A stretch of DNA of 64,000 nucleotides from Litorimonas sp. (GCA_029936425.1 JAPYSU010000001.1:62001-126000), one strand, 5' to 3'. Shown: positions 1 through 7,928, counted from the first letter of the stretch. A program made the numbers and translations. Notes: a model not told the origin generated them from the letters alone.

Positions 1-1
1 T

Positions 2-541
2 GTGCCTCACGGCGTAGAGTCCCAACCGCTCTGGCTCGCGACCGCAACGTTTCTGATTGGCGGCCTTGTTTTTATGGGGCTTTCCTGGTGGCTGAAAAAA
101 CGCAATACGCCGATCGGTCAATTGCTGGCTTTGATGCTCGACTTTGTGCCGGAAGCAATCGTCCTCGGGGCTGTCATCTCTATGGAGTTTGAGCAGGCCG
201 TCTTTTTGGCGGTTATAATTGGAGCTCAAAACTTGCCCGAAGGATTCAACGCGTTTCGCGACATGCAAATGGGCAGTAAAAAGGCCGGAAAATTGGCCGT
301 GCCCCTGATGGCACTCTCCCCCTTTGTCGGAATGGCGGCGGCCATGCTTGGGTTGTTCGTCTATGAATCCAATGACCTGTCTCTCGGAATGATAACGACC
401 TTTTGTGCGGGCGGAATTCTCTATCTGGTCTTTGAAGATATTATACCGGAAAGCCATGATGAGGATTGTGGTCTTTTCCCGGCCTATGGCGGCTTGCTAG
501 GCTTTGCAGTGGGACTGATTGGCTACGGCCTTGTGGGGTAG
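2..541 (+). CDS. ZIP-family metal transporter, 5'-truncated by the window edge
   Basis: The C-terminal 179 residues of a polytopic inner-membrane protein are visible; the frame is open to the left edge, so the true start lies outside. The segment DFVPEAIVLG (residues 47-56) and QNLPEGFNAF (76-85) match the paired metal-binding helices TM4 and TM5 of ZIP transporters, and EDIIPES (145-151) is a further acidic membrane motif. The family imports Zn2+ or other divalent metals into the cytoplasm. Odd point: the first motif has Asp where classical ZIP proteins have the His of HNxPEG, and the second starts with Gln, so metal choice may differ. A hairpin terminator follows the stop. Family assignment is firm, substrate unknown. 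Confidence 0.85.
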   Translation: MPHGVESQPLWLATATFLIGGLVFMGLSWWLKKRNTPIGQLLALMLDFVPEAIVLGAVISMEFEQAVFLAVIIGAQNLPEGFNAFRDMQMGSKKAGKLAVPLMALSPFVGMAAAMLGLFVYESNDLSLGMITTFCAGGILYLVFEDIIPESHDEDCGLFPAYGGLLGFAVGLIGYGLVG

Positions 542-546
542 GTAAA

Positions 547-632
547 AGAAAAGCCTCTTCACAGTCTGAAGTGGTCCGTCTGTCACAGACAGACACGCAA
601 AAAGAAAAGCCCCTTCACAGTATGAAGGGGCT
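547..632. terminator. Hairpin terminator with a degenerate upstream copy
   Basis: A perfect 10-bp stem AGCCCCTTCA/TGAAGGGGCT (608-617 and 623-632) follows the ZIP gene. Read on the minus strand it is followed by TTTCTTTTT, a better U-tract than on the plus strand, so it may work in both directions. A degraded copy of the same unit (AAAAGCCTCTTCACAGTCTGAAGTGG) lies at about 549-574, with a small GTCTGT/ACAGAC stem between them. Confidence 0.7.
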
Positions 633-708
633 CTCTTTTGAAGTTTGGGTCTCACCGGACGCCATGCCGGTTTCATTAATAGATAGCTTAATTACCCAGA
701 TTTCGCTT

Positions 709-780
709 TTACGAAAGGGCTGATCTAACAGCTTCGGGCAGACCCCTCAAAATAGATAAACAAATCACACCTCCTTTCAT
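709..780 (-). CDS. Possible 23-residue peptide (short ORF)
   Basis: The 397-base gap between the ZIP gene and the next gene holds a short minus-strand frame, ATG at 780 and TAA at 709-711, encoding MKGGVICLSILRGLPEAVRS plus ALS. A GGAG Shine-Dalgarno element lies 8 bases before the ATG, and the transcript would end at the terminator at 608-632, whose U-tract is better in this direction. No homologue is recognised and the length is at the limit of what chance gives. It could be a real small protein, a leader peptide without a target, or coincidence within a small RNA. Nothing else is seen in the gap. Confidence 0.3.
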   Translation of the reverse strand: MKGGVICLSILRGLPEAVRSALS

Positions 781-937
781 AAACGCGGCTCCACCATGGA
801 ACGGCAATCGATAACTTATACCTACGCACGAAAAGTGATTTGGCAAGTATGAAATTTCATGAAATTTGGTTGGGGTTTAAGGCAATATTAACCATAATTT
901 TATAAGTGGCGGCTTCGATTTGGAGTTGGAATCACCT

Positions 938-1516
938 TTAGCGCGCATTCGGTCCTATTCCGCAAGCTCCGCCAAAGTTTATGAAGTGCTCATTCGGTTC
1001 AGGAAGACTGAGTTCCACCTTGGATATCCCGCTGACTTTGAGATCTACTTTATCACCGCGTATTGCCGCATTGTATAGTCGCAGGGAATCTGATTTTTTT
1101 GAAGATAGAATAATTTTCAGTTTAGGGACATATGTCCATTTTCCGTCCGCTACTTTTTCTTCGTTAACATAAAAATCCACTTCCCGAGCATGCGCGCGTC
1201 GGGATGTCTTTGAACCTGTGACAATACCTTCGAAATCAGTTGGTTTCACTTCTACAGTGGCCCGAAATTTATTCATTACGCAGGTTAAGGCGGTGTCTCC
1301 CACCTTATCTGAAACGACATAAATGGTTTCACCGGGAAAGGCCTTATTCTGCATGTCTGGTTTAACAGGAAACCCGCTAAAGGTCATTGTGAAGAAATAG
1401 CTCTGCCAATTTAAGGGGGTAGAGACGTTTGAATTCGCATTTTGGGCTGATGCTGATAATGCGAAGAAACTCGCCAAAAACCACATGACCAATAATTTTG
1501 ACAGACGATAAAACAT
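938..1516 (-). CDS. Hypothetical secreted protein with signal peptide
   Basis: A protein of 192 residues starting MFYRLSKLLVMWFLASFFAL with signal cleavage expected after ALSASA, so it is periplasmic or exported. I chose ATG 1516 over an in-frame ATG at 1534 because AGGAGAAATT sits directly before it. The mature part is beta-rich with two cysteines (TCVMNKF and GGACGIG) that could form a disulfide; it has no family I recognise. The ribosome-binding site lies in a perfect inverted repeat (1519-1550), which suggests translational or operator control. The gene follows msrB on the same strand with a gap of about 70 bases and could share its transcript. Confidence 0.7.
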   Translation of the reverse strand: MFYRLSKLLVMWFLASFFALSASAQNANSNVSTPLNWQSYFFTMTFSGFPVKPDMQNKAFPGETIYVVSDKVGDTALTCVMNKFRATVEVKPTDFEGIVTGSKTSRRAHAREVDFYVNEEKVADGKWTYVPKLKIILSSKKSDSLRLYNAAIRGDKVDLKVSGISKVELSLPEPNEHFINFGGACGIGPNAR

Positions 1517-1518
1517 AA

Positions 1519-1550
1519 TTTCTCCTATATGCATTCACATATAGGAGAAA
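1519..1550 (-). promoter_or_regulatory. Perfect 13-bp inverted repeat burying a ribosome-binding site
   Basis: Arms TTTCTCCTATATG (1519-1531) and CATATAGGAGAAA (1538-1550) are exact complements around a 6-base loop. In the minus-strand mRNA the proximal arm carries the AGGAG Shine-Dalgarno of the gene starting at 1516, and the distal arm supplies a matching CTCCT, so folding would hide the ribosome-binding site. As DNA the same palindrome could be a repressor operator. Confidence 0.65.
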
Positions 1551-1586
1551 TAAAAAGACTCAACTCTAAATAACTATAGCGTTAAT

Positions 1587-2165
1587 TTATGCCTTTTCGA
1601 CGTAATCCAGTGCCAGGCCATTATTGCAATAACGCAGACCTGTTGGCTCTGGGCCGTCTTTGAAGACGTGGCCTTGATGACCGCCGCAGCGGGCGCAATG
1701 ATACTCCGTGCGGGGGAAGACCAGTTTAAAGTCTTTTTTAGTTTCTACCGCGCCGTCAATATGAGTGTAGAAACTTGGCCAGCCTGTGCCGGAATCAAAT
1801 TTTGTTTCATATTCAAATAGCGGCAAGGCGCACCCTGCGCAAACGAATGTACCGCCCGGGGCAACATCATTGAACTCGTGTGAAAAGGATCTCTCAGTCC
1901 CTTCCTTTCGAAGAATGTCAAATTCCTCGGCGGTCAGCCGATCTTTCCATTCTGACTCGGACAGATTAGCCCATTTTTCATTACTCATATTTGCCTCCGT
2001 TGTGTTATCCGCGCCGCCCTCCGGCATGTCTTGTGCGTCGGGCATTGGTCCAGTCGGCACTTCACTGGCCGTGGAATTTCCTGTGCAGGCAGAAAGGGCG
2101 AAAGCCGCCCCGGCAAGGCCTAAGGTACGGCGATTTAATTTATTGTCTAACTTATTGTTTAACAT
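1587..2165 (-). CDS. msrB: Peptide-methionine (R)-S-oxide reductase, lipoprotein form
   Basis: A 192-residue MsrB that reduces methionine-R-sulfoxide in oxidised proteins. The catalytic domain covers about residues 65-190: two zinc-binding CxxC pairs (CAGC, CARC), the GTGWPSF motif, and the catalytic Cys in RYCNN near the C-terminus. The N-terminus NRRTLGLAGAAFALSAC is a signal peptide ending in a lipobox, with a twin Arg suggestive of Tat export, so the enzyme is probably a membrane-anchored periplasmic lipoprotein, unlike the usual cytosolic MsrB. A 40-residue acidic linker precedes the domain. AGGAGGT lies before the ATG. Function is certain; the Tat route is inference. Confidence 0.93.
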   Translation of the reverse strand: MLNNKLDNKLNRRTLGLAGAAFALSACTGNSTASEVPTGPMPDAQDMPEGGADNTTEANMSNEKWANLSESEWKDRLTAEEFDILRKEGTERSFSHEFNDVAPGGTFVCAGCALPLFEYETKFDSGTGWPSFYTHIDGAVETKKDFKLVFPRTEYHCARCGGHQGHVFKDGPEPTGLRYCNNGLALDYVEKA

Positions 2166-2250
2166 GGAAGACCTCCTGTAAATATGTCTTTCCTACATAA
2201 GACTATACGCGCAGGGCGGGGATGAAGTTTCCATCACGCTTTAGTGAGGG

Positions 2251-3207
2251 TTATGCTGTGTAGCTCAGTAAGACCGAACCTAAGGCGAGGGAAACGGCGA
2301 GGATAAGTCCAGCCCAAAGATTTGATTTAAATAACTTCAAATATAAACTGTCTTCCGAGAGGCTAAAATTTGAAACTTGCCAAATTAAATGAACGACGAA
2401 GGGTATAGATATTAAAAGTGCGACAAAGCTGAAGGAATTAGTCTGCCCAGTGGGCAGCGCTATTGAGATGGAAATCATTAATAACAGAAACAGCATAGCA
2501 TAGCATATGCTGACAGCTAGTCTGACTTTTTTGCCAAAGCCCCTTGCAGAACTTTTCACTCCGATCATGGCGTCATCCTCAATGTCCTGACAGGCATAGA
2601 TCGTGTCATAGCCTATCGTCCAGAAAATCAGCCCCGCATAAAGGATTAGGAGCGGGAAGCTTATCTCACCCGTCTTGGCGGCGTAAGCGACCAGAACGGC
2701 CCAGTTGAAAGTCAGGCCGAGCCAGACCTGCGGCCACCAGGTTATGCGTTTCATGAAGGGGTAGGCGGCGACAAGGGGGATGGAGCAAAGCGCAATTATC
2801 TGCGCGAGCCTGGGCACGCAGAGCAATACAATAAGCCCGACAAAACATTGCGCAAAGACCCAAATCCAGGCCTGCTTTGTCGTGATGGTTTTGGCGGGCA
2901 AGGGGCGAAGCGCTGTGCGCTCGACCTTCGCATCCAGATCCTGATCGACAATATCATTATAGGTGCAACCCGCCCCCCGCATGGCAATAGCGCCGATCAG
3001 GATCAGCGCGGCCCAGGTCAAATCGCTCCATGCAAATCCATGGGACAGTGTCGCAAAGGACAGACCTATCCATCCCGGCAAAGTGAGCAGCCAGTAGCCC
3101 ACAGGACGATCCAGTCGTGAAAGCTGGAGATAAGGACGGATGGAAAGCGGCGCCCGATTGACCCAATGGGTTTTGGAAGAGTCAGCGATATGGGTGGGTT
3201 CGGTCAT
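2251..3207 (-). CDS. ubiA: 4-hydroxybenzoate polyprenyltransferase
   Basis: A 318-residue inner-membrane prenyltransferase that attaches the polyprenyl tail to 4-hydroxybenzoate in ubiquinone synthesis. The two Mg-diphosphate motifs are clear: YNDIVDQDLD (83-92) and DTIYACQDIEDD (201-212). About eight hydrophobic helices and normal family length. It is transcribed divergently from rsmE; the region between carries a long inverted repeat element. UbiA-superfamily paralogues (menaquinone, haem) are less likely, because the GAGCTYNDIVDQDLDAKVER signature is typical of UbiA itself. Confidence 0.93.
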   Translation of the reverse strand: MTEPTHIADSSKTHWVNRAPLSIRPYLQLSRLDRPVGYWLLTLPGWIGLSFATLSHGFAWSDLTWAALILIGAIAMRGAGCTYNDIVDQDLDAKVERTALRPLPAKTITTKQAWIWVFAQCFVGLIVLLCVPRLAQIIALCSIPLVAAYPFMKRITWWPQVWLGLTFNWAVLVAYAAKTGEISFPLLILYAGLIFWTIGYDTIYACQDIEDDAMIGVKSSARGFGKKVRLAVSICYAMLFLLLMISISIALPTGQTNSFSFVALLISIPFVVHLIWQVSNFSLSEDSLYLKLFKSNLWAGLILAVSLALGSVLLSYTA

Positions 3208-3218
3208 TTAATTATTTC

Positions 3219-3345
3219 CTGTCATTCCGCACAAGCCCGTAGGGCGCGGATGCGGAAGGCCGAGAGATTGTAAGCCCAAGGGCGATTGGCTCTTCCCCTT
3301 TCGACCTTCCGCATCTCCGGCTTTGCCTGCGTGCGGAATGACAGG
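3219..3345. repeat. 127-bp imperfect palindromic intergenic repeat
   Basis: Outer arms CCTGTCATTCCGCAC (3219-3233) and GTGCGGAATGACAGG (3331-3345) are exact complements. Inner sequence is also paired: GATGCGGAAGG near 3248 against CCTTCCGCATC near 3305. It sits between the divergent ubiA and rsmE. A shorter element with the same TGTCATTC...GGAATGACA ends lies at 47358-47404, so this looks like a dispersed family. No ORF inside. Confidence 0.75.
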
Positions 3346-3406
3346 AATATTTTTGTAAAGTGACATTCTCCGTGCTTACCGTCCCTTCATCCGTTATGAC
3401 AATCCC

Positions 3407-4150
3407 ATGCGAGCAAATTATACTTTGAAACGACTGTTTTTCGAGGGTCCGTTAAAAGCGGGTGAGTCTGTTTCCCTCCCCAAGGAACAGGTTCATTATC
3501 TGGCGACTGTTCTTCGGATGAATGAAGGCGATGAAGTGAGGTTATTTAACGGCCGCGACGGGGAGTGGCTCGGGAGATTGTCAGCCCTTTCCAAGCGCAA
3601 CGCCGAAATCGATTTATCAAAACAGCTCCGCGCGCCTACTGCCCTGCCGGATGTCACTTTGGCCTTTGCGCCTGTAAAACGCCACCGCACGGCTTTTATC
3701 TTTGAAAAGGCCACGGAGCTGGGTGTGACCCGTTTCGAGCCTGTCCTGACAGCGCGCACGCAATTTCCGAAACTCAATCTCGATAAAGCCCGCACGCAAA
3801 TCATCGAGGCGGCGGAGCAAACCGAAAGACTGGATATTCCGGCTCTTTCAAAGCCGGAAAAACTCCTCGACTGGCTGGGACAGCAATTGGAACGCCATAT
3901 TGTTTTTGCTGACGAGGCCGGAGAAGCGGCTCCGGCTCTGGAGGCTTTGAAAGGCGTGCCTGCGCCGGTGACGCTTTTAATTGGCCCGGAAGGCGGTTTT
4001 ATCGAGGACGAACGGGAGGCGTTGCGGGCTCATAGAAATGTTACGGTGGTGAGCCTGGGCCCGCGCATCTTACGTGCGGATACGGCGGCGCTGTCTCTGC
4101 TGAGTCTGTGGCAGGCGGTGCAAGGCGACTGGAACGCGCATCTCGAATAA
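3407..4150 (+). CDS. rsmE: 16S rRNA m3U1498 methyltransferase
   Basis: A 247-residue SPOUT-class methyltransferase that uses S-adenosylmethionine to methylate N3 of U1498 in the 30S decoding region. The N-terminal PUA-like part contains HYLATVLRMNEGD; the C-terminal knot carries LLIGPEGGF and LGPRILRADTAAL, the SAM-binding signature. Length is normal. The ATG at 3407 has no clear Shine-Dalgarno element; a TTG at 3425 giving a KRLFF start would also fit the family. It stands alone on the plus strand. Confidence 0.93.
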   Translation: MRANYTLKRLFFEGPLKAGESVSLPKEQVHYLATVLRMNEGDEVRLFNGRDGEWLGRLSALSKRNAEIDLSKQLRAPTALPDVTLAFAPVKRHRTAFIFEKATELGVTRFEPVLTARTQFPKLNLDKARTQIIEAAEQTERLDIPALSKPEKLLDWLGQQLERHIVFADEAGEAAPALEALKGVPAPVTLLIGPEGGFIEDEREALRAHRNVTVVSLGPRILRADTAALSLLSLWQAVQGDWNAHLE

Positions 4151-4262
4151 ATATATCCATGGTTATGTTCGTCTAAAAGCCTGAAAGATTTGACGGTTTC
4201 AAAACCGGAGTCCCGGTTACCAAAACGGGTTTAGTCTTTCCGTAAAAGAAACGGAGACAGTT

Positions 4263-5228
4263 ATGCCGACTCAAAACCTTGCCTTGCCCTTTATTGCGCC
4301 CGCTCAAGCGCAGAAACATATCACCGTCAACACGGCGTTCCAAAAACTCGATATGGTCATCAACATCACAGTGCGGGGCGCGAACTTATCCGACCCGCCC
4401 GAGGACGCTGAAGAAGGAGAGCGTTTCGCCCTGTCTGATGTGCCGACGGAGGCATGGACCGGCCACGCAGGGGAGATTGCGGCCTGGCAAAATGGTATCT
4501 GGGAATTTTACGCTGCGCCCATCGGGACGCTGATCTGGAACGAAGAGGATCAGGCCATTTACGTGAAACAGGCTGAGGATTGGCAGAAAGCTGCGGCAGA
4601 ACCTTCCTTTCAAAATCTTGATCTCTTGGGAGTCGGGGCGGCGGCGGACAGTACGAACCGGTTGGCCGTTTCCTCTCCTGCAAGTCTGTTCAATCACGAG
4701 GGCTCCGATCATCAGATGAAGATCAATCGTCAGGCTCCGGCTGATACGGCCAGTCTGACCTTTCAAACCGATTTTGCGGGATCGGCCGAAATCGGACTGG
4801 CGGGAAATGACGCCCTGTCTTTCAAGATGCGGCAGCCAGATGGGAGCTGGCAGGAAACCCTGCGCAGCGAACCTGTTCAACCCGGTATTTTCACGCCTTT
4901 ACTGCGGAGCGGAATTGTTACAATTGCCGAGGACGAAATGGCCGAAATCCCGACACCCACTTCAGGCGGCCTTATAGCGATCATGATGACAAGTACGGTG
5001 GGTTTTCCGCAATCCCATCATAGCGGGATATTTGCCTATGACACAGGCGGATCGCTTGGATTGGTCACGCTTGCCAAAGGCTCCGGTATTACGAATAAAG
5101 GCTCCGTTGTACTGACCGGAACTACAGGAGATGTCGGCAAAACCTCTCTCAGCGCCGGAACAGGCGTCATTCAGGTCGAAAACCGGTTTGGGGGCAGTTG
5201 GGATTTTACTTATAGCTTCATTCTATAA
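4263..5228 (+). CDS. DUF2793 protein, phage or gene-transfer-agent fibre-like
   Basis: A 321-residue protein without signal peptide; CGGAGACAGTT before the ATG is a good ribosome-binding site. The first 110 residues (NLALPFIAPAQAQKHITVN, later AWTGHAGEIAAWQNGIWEF) are a typical DUF2793 module, found in Rhodobacterales and related groups on prophages and tail-fibre-like proteins of gene transfer agents. The rest is a beta-rich, Gly/Ser/Thr-rich fibre-type region (about 150-321). No other phage gene is nearby. Its stop overlaps the stop of the convergent aminotransferase gene by 6 bases. A role in particle adhesion is inference from the family. Confidence 0.7.
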   Translation: MPTQNLALPFIAPAQAQKHITVNTAFQKLDMVINITVRGANLSDPPEDAEEGERFALSDVPTEAWTGHAGEIAAWQNGIWEFYAAPIGTLIWNEEDQAIYVKQAEDWQKAAAEPSFQNLDLLGVGAAADSTNRLAVSSPASLFNHEGSDHQMKINRQAPADTASLTFQTDFAGSAEIGLAGNDALSFKMRQPDGSWQETLRSEPVQPGIFTPLLRSGIVTIAEDEMAEIPTPTSGGLIAIMMTSTVGFPQSHHSGIFAYDTGGSLGLVTLAKGSGITNKGSVVLTGTTGDVGKTSLSAGTGVIQVENRFGGSWDFTYSFIL

Positions 5229-6344
5229 AGCTGATTTGATTTCTTCGATAATCCTGTCCTGAACGTCCTCTTCCAGATAAGGGTGCATGGGCAGAGCGAT
5301 AACCTGGCTCATGGCGTCTTCCGTATTGGCCAGTCCGCCCGCCCCGATGGGGTAGTCCTGATAGGCGGTCTGTTTATGAACGGGCTTTGGATAATACCGG
5401 GCCGTCGGAATGCCTTTTTCGCGCAAGGCCGCACCGAGAGCGTCCGGATCGGGCACCTCGACAGTAAATTGAGCCCAAGTGGAGACGACGCCGTCCAGGA
5501 CGGAGGGGACGCGAAGTGTGTTACTTTTCAACCCGTCAATATACCGTTTTGCCACGTCGTTGCGCAGCGATATCTCTTCCTCGAATATGGAAAGCTTCTG
5601 GGAGAGAATCGCCGCCTGAATGGAATCCAGTCGGGAGTTCAGCCCAATCCGCACATTATCATATTTGTCGCGGCCAGAGCCGTGCATGTGAACGCTGCGC
5701 ATAATGCGTAAATGTTCGGCGTCATTCGTCAGAATAGCGCCGCCATCGCCGTAACACCCAAGCGGTTTGGCCGGGAAAAAGCTGGTTGTCGCGATATCGG
5801 CGTAATGAAGCGGCTGTTTGCCGTTCAGGGTCGTGCCAAAGGCCTGAGCGCTGTCGGCGATGAATTTCAGCCCGTGCTCGCGCACAATCGGAGTGAGACG
5901 GTCATAATCCGCAGATTGTCCGAACAGATCGACCGAGATGACTCCCCAAGGTGTATATTTGCCTTCGGCTTTCACTCCCTCAATCGCCTGCCGCAAGCTG
6001 TCCGGACACATATTATACGTCTCGCGATCAATATCGACAAAGATTGGCACGCCGCCGAGAAGCGCGATGACTTCGACCGTCGCGCAATAGGTAAAACTTG
6101 GGCAGAATACGGCGACGCCGCGCGGCATGCCCCACGCCATCATGGGCAGTAGCAAGGCGTCAGTTCCATTCGCGCAGCCCATGGCGTGTTCCGCCTGGCC
6201 AAAATGCGCCAATTCCGATTCGAATTGTTTGACCTCAGGCCCTAGAATATATTGGCCGTGATCCAGAACAGCGGCAATGGCGCTGTCTATTTGCGGGCGT
6301 AGGCGAGCTTGCTGTGCTTTCAAGTCAATAAAATCAATGGCCAT
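5223..6344 (-). CDS. DegT/DnrJ/EryC1-type sugar aminotransferase (WbpE/WlbC-like)
   Basis: A 373-residue PLP enzyme. Start ATG 6344 is chosen because AGGAG precedes it; the frame stays open upstream to 6422 but with non-conserved sequence. Family marks: FIDLKAQQARLRPQID at the start, QYILGPEV, CANGTDALLL, PSFTYCATVEV, and the PLP-binding lysine K193 in FFPAKPLGCYGDGG. This pattern is closest to the WbpE/WlbC group, which transaminates UDP-3-keto-GlcNAc-uronic acid for surface polysaccharide. No partner dehydrogenase or acetyltransferase lies next to it, so the pathway must be completed elsewhere. Exact substrate is inference. Confidence 0.85.
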   Translation of the reverse strand: MAIDFIDLKAQQARLRPQIDSAIAAVLDHGQYILGPEVKQFESELAHFGQAEHAMGCANGTDALLLPMMAWGMPRGVAVFCPSFTYCATVEVIALLGGVPIFVDIDRETYNMCPDSLRQAIEGVKAEGKYTPWGVISVDLFGQSADYDRLTPIVREHGLKFIADSAQAFGTTLNGKQPLHYADIATTSFFPAKPLGCYGDGGAILTNDAEHLRIMRSVHMHGSGRDKYDNVRIGLNSRLDSIQAAILSQKLSIFEEEISLRNDVAKRYIDGLKSNTLRVPSVLDGVVSTWAQFTVEVPDPDALGAALREKGIPTARYYPKPVHKQTAYQDYPIGAGGLANTEDAMSQVIALPMHPYLEEDVQDRIIEEIKSAL

Positions 6345-6548
6345 TTCCGGGCTCCTTTTTTCAAGGGTCATAAGGAAAATGCGCGGCGGCGGCAAAGCCA
6401 TATTACGGCGGCAGCTCATCACAAAGTTTTACAGTTTGAGGCGGGTCATCAAATTAAAGTGAGGACACGGCTCCTCTGTAGCCTTGTTCAAGAGTGAGGG
6501 AGGGGGTAAGGGGGCAAGATATTTTGACGGATGACATCAGGACTCCCC

Positions 6549-7916
6549 ATGGCCGCACCCAGTTCCGGTAAGACGACAGTGCCTTTACGTAATAAAGCGC
6601 AAATGATCGATTATCTCGCCAAAGGTGAGAAGCCGATTGAGGATTGGCGCATCGGAACGGAACATGAAAAGATTGGATTTTGTAACGCCAAGCTTTTGCC
6701 CCTCCCTTATGACGGGCCCTGTTCAATTAAGGCCATGCTAGAGGGGCTGCAGCGTTTTGATTGGCAGCCTGTAGAAGAAAAGGGCAAGTTAATTGCTCTC
6801 AAACGCGATGGCGGGTCTGTTTCGCTAGAGCCCGGCGGACAATTGGAGCTTTCCGGAGCGCCGCTGGAACATGTCCATCAGACCTGCGCCGAGGTGACCC
6901 GTCACCTACGCGAGGTCAAAGAAGTTGCAGACGAAATCGGCGCGGGCTTTCTGTCGCTCGGTTTCCGGCCGGATACGAAACTCGAAGATGTGCCGATCAT
7001 GCCTAAAGGGCGTTATCAGATTATGCGCGATTACATGCAGAAAGTGGATACGCATGGACGCGAAATGATGTTTCGTACCTGCACGGTTCAGACCAATCTC
7101 GACTTTTCCTCTGAATCCGACATGGTCAAAAAATTCCGGGTTAGTCTGGCGTTACAGCCTCTGGCCACAGCGCTATTTGCCAATTCCCCTTTCAAGGAGG
7201 GCAAGCTGAACGGGTATAAATCCTACCGCTCCCGCGTCTGGCTCAATACCGATAAAGACCGCACCGGCATGTTGCCGTTCGTTTTTGACGAAGGGTTCGG
7301 CTATGAACAATATGTCGATTACGCGCTCGATGTGCCGATGTATTTTGTCTATCGGAACGGCGAATATCTAAATGCCGCCGGGAAATCATTCCGTGATTTT
7401 CTTGACGGGACTTTGGACGTAGTGCCGGGCGAAGTGGCGACCTTATCAGATTTCGAAGATCATCTTTCGACTATTTTCCCTGAAGTGCGATTGAAGCAAT
7501 TCCTTGAAATGCGCGGGGCGGATACAGGGCCGTGGGATGAACTCTGCGCGCTTCCGGCTTTCTGGGTCGGCCTACTATATAATAACTCTGCGCTCGATGC
7601 GGCTTGGGATTATGTCAAAGACTGGACGCAGCAGGAGCGCCAGCAAATGCGCGTCGATGTACCGAAACAGGGATTTCAAACTGAAATTCGCGGGAAGACT
7701 TTTCAGGAAATGGCCAAGGATATTCTCGAAATCTCTCGAGCTGGCCTGAATGCCCGCGCGAAAATGAATTCTCACGGTGAAAACGAAACCGTTTTCCTGC
7801 AGGAACTGGACCGTATGGCGATGACGGGGCAAAGTAATGCCGATCGTCTCATCGACTTGTTCAACGGGGCGTGGGATGGCGATATCACCCGTACATATAA
7901 AGAATGCATTTTCTAG
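6549..7916 (+). CDS. gshA: Glutamate-cysteine ligase, plant/alphaproteobacterial type
   Basis: A 455-residue ATP-dependent ligase making gamma-glutamylcysteine, the first step of glutathione synthesis. Recognisable segments are WRIGTEHEKIGF near the N-terminus, LEPGGQLELSGAPL, FRTCTVQTNLDFSSE and MLPFVFDEGFGYEQYVDYAL, all typical of the type found in plants and alphaproteobacteria. AGGA lies six bases before ATG 6549; an in-frame ATG at 6531 adds six residues without a Shine-Dalgarno element. It converges with the TonB-type receptor gene (12-base gap). Confidence 0.93.
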   Translation: MAAPSSGKTTVPLRNKAQMIDYLAKGEKPIEDWRIGTEHEKIGFCNAKLLPLPYDGPCSIKAMLEGLQRFDWQPVEEKGKLIALKRDGGSVSLEPGGQLELSGAPLEHVHQTCAEVTRHLREVKEVADEIGAGFLSLGFRPDTKLEDVPIMPKGRYQIMRDYMQKVDTHGREMMFRTCTVQTNLDFSSESDMVKKFRVSLALQPLATALFANSPFKEGKLNGYKSYRSRVWLNTDKDRTGMLPFVFDEGFGYEQYVDYALDVPMYFVYRNGEYLNAAGKSFRDFLDGTLDVVPGEVATLSDFEDHLSTIFPEVRLKQFLEMRGADTGPWDELCALPAFWVGLLYNNSALDAAWDYVKDWTQQERQQMRVDVPKQGFQTEIRGKTFQEMAKDILEISRAGLNARAKMNSHGENETVFLQELDRMAMTGQSNADRLIDLFNGAWDGDITRTYKECIF

Positions 7917-7928
7917 CTATTTCCAGGC

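Noticed and set aside
466..723. Plus-strand 85-codon frame after the ZIP gene
   Set aside because: It begins inside the ZIP gene in another frame and runs over two terminator hairpins; not coding.
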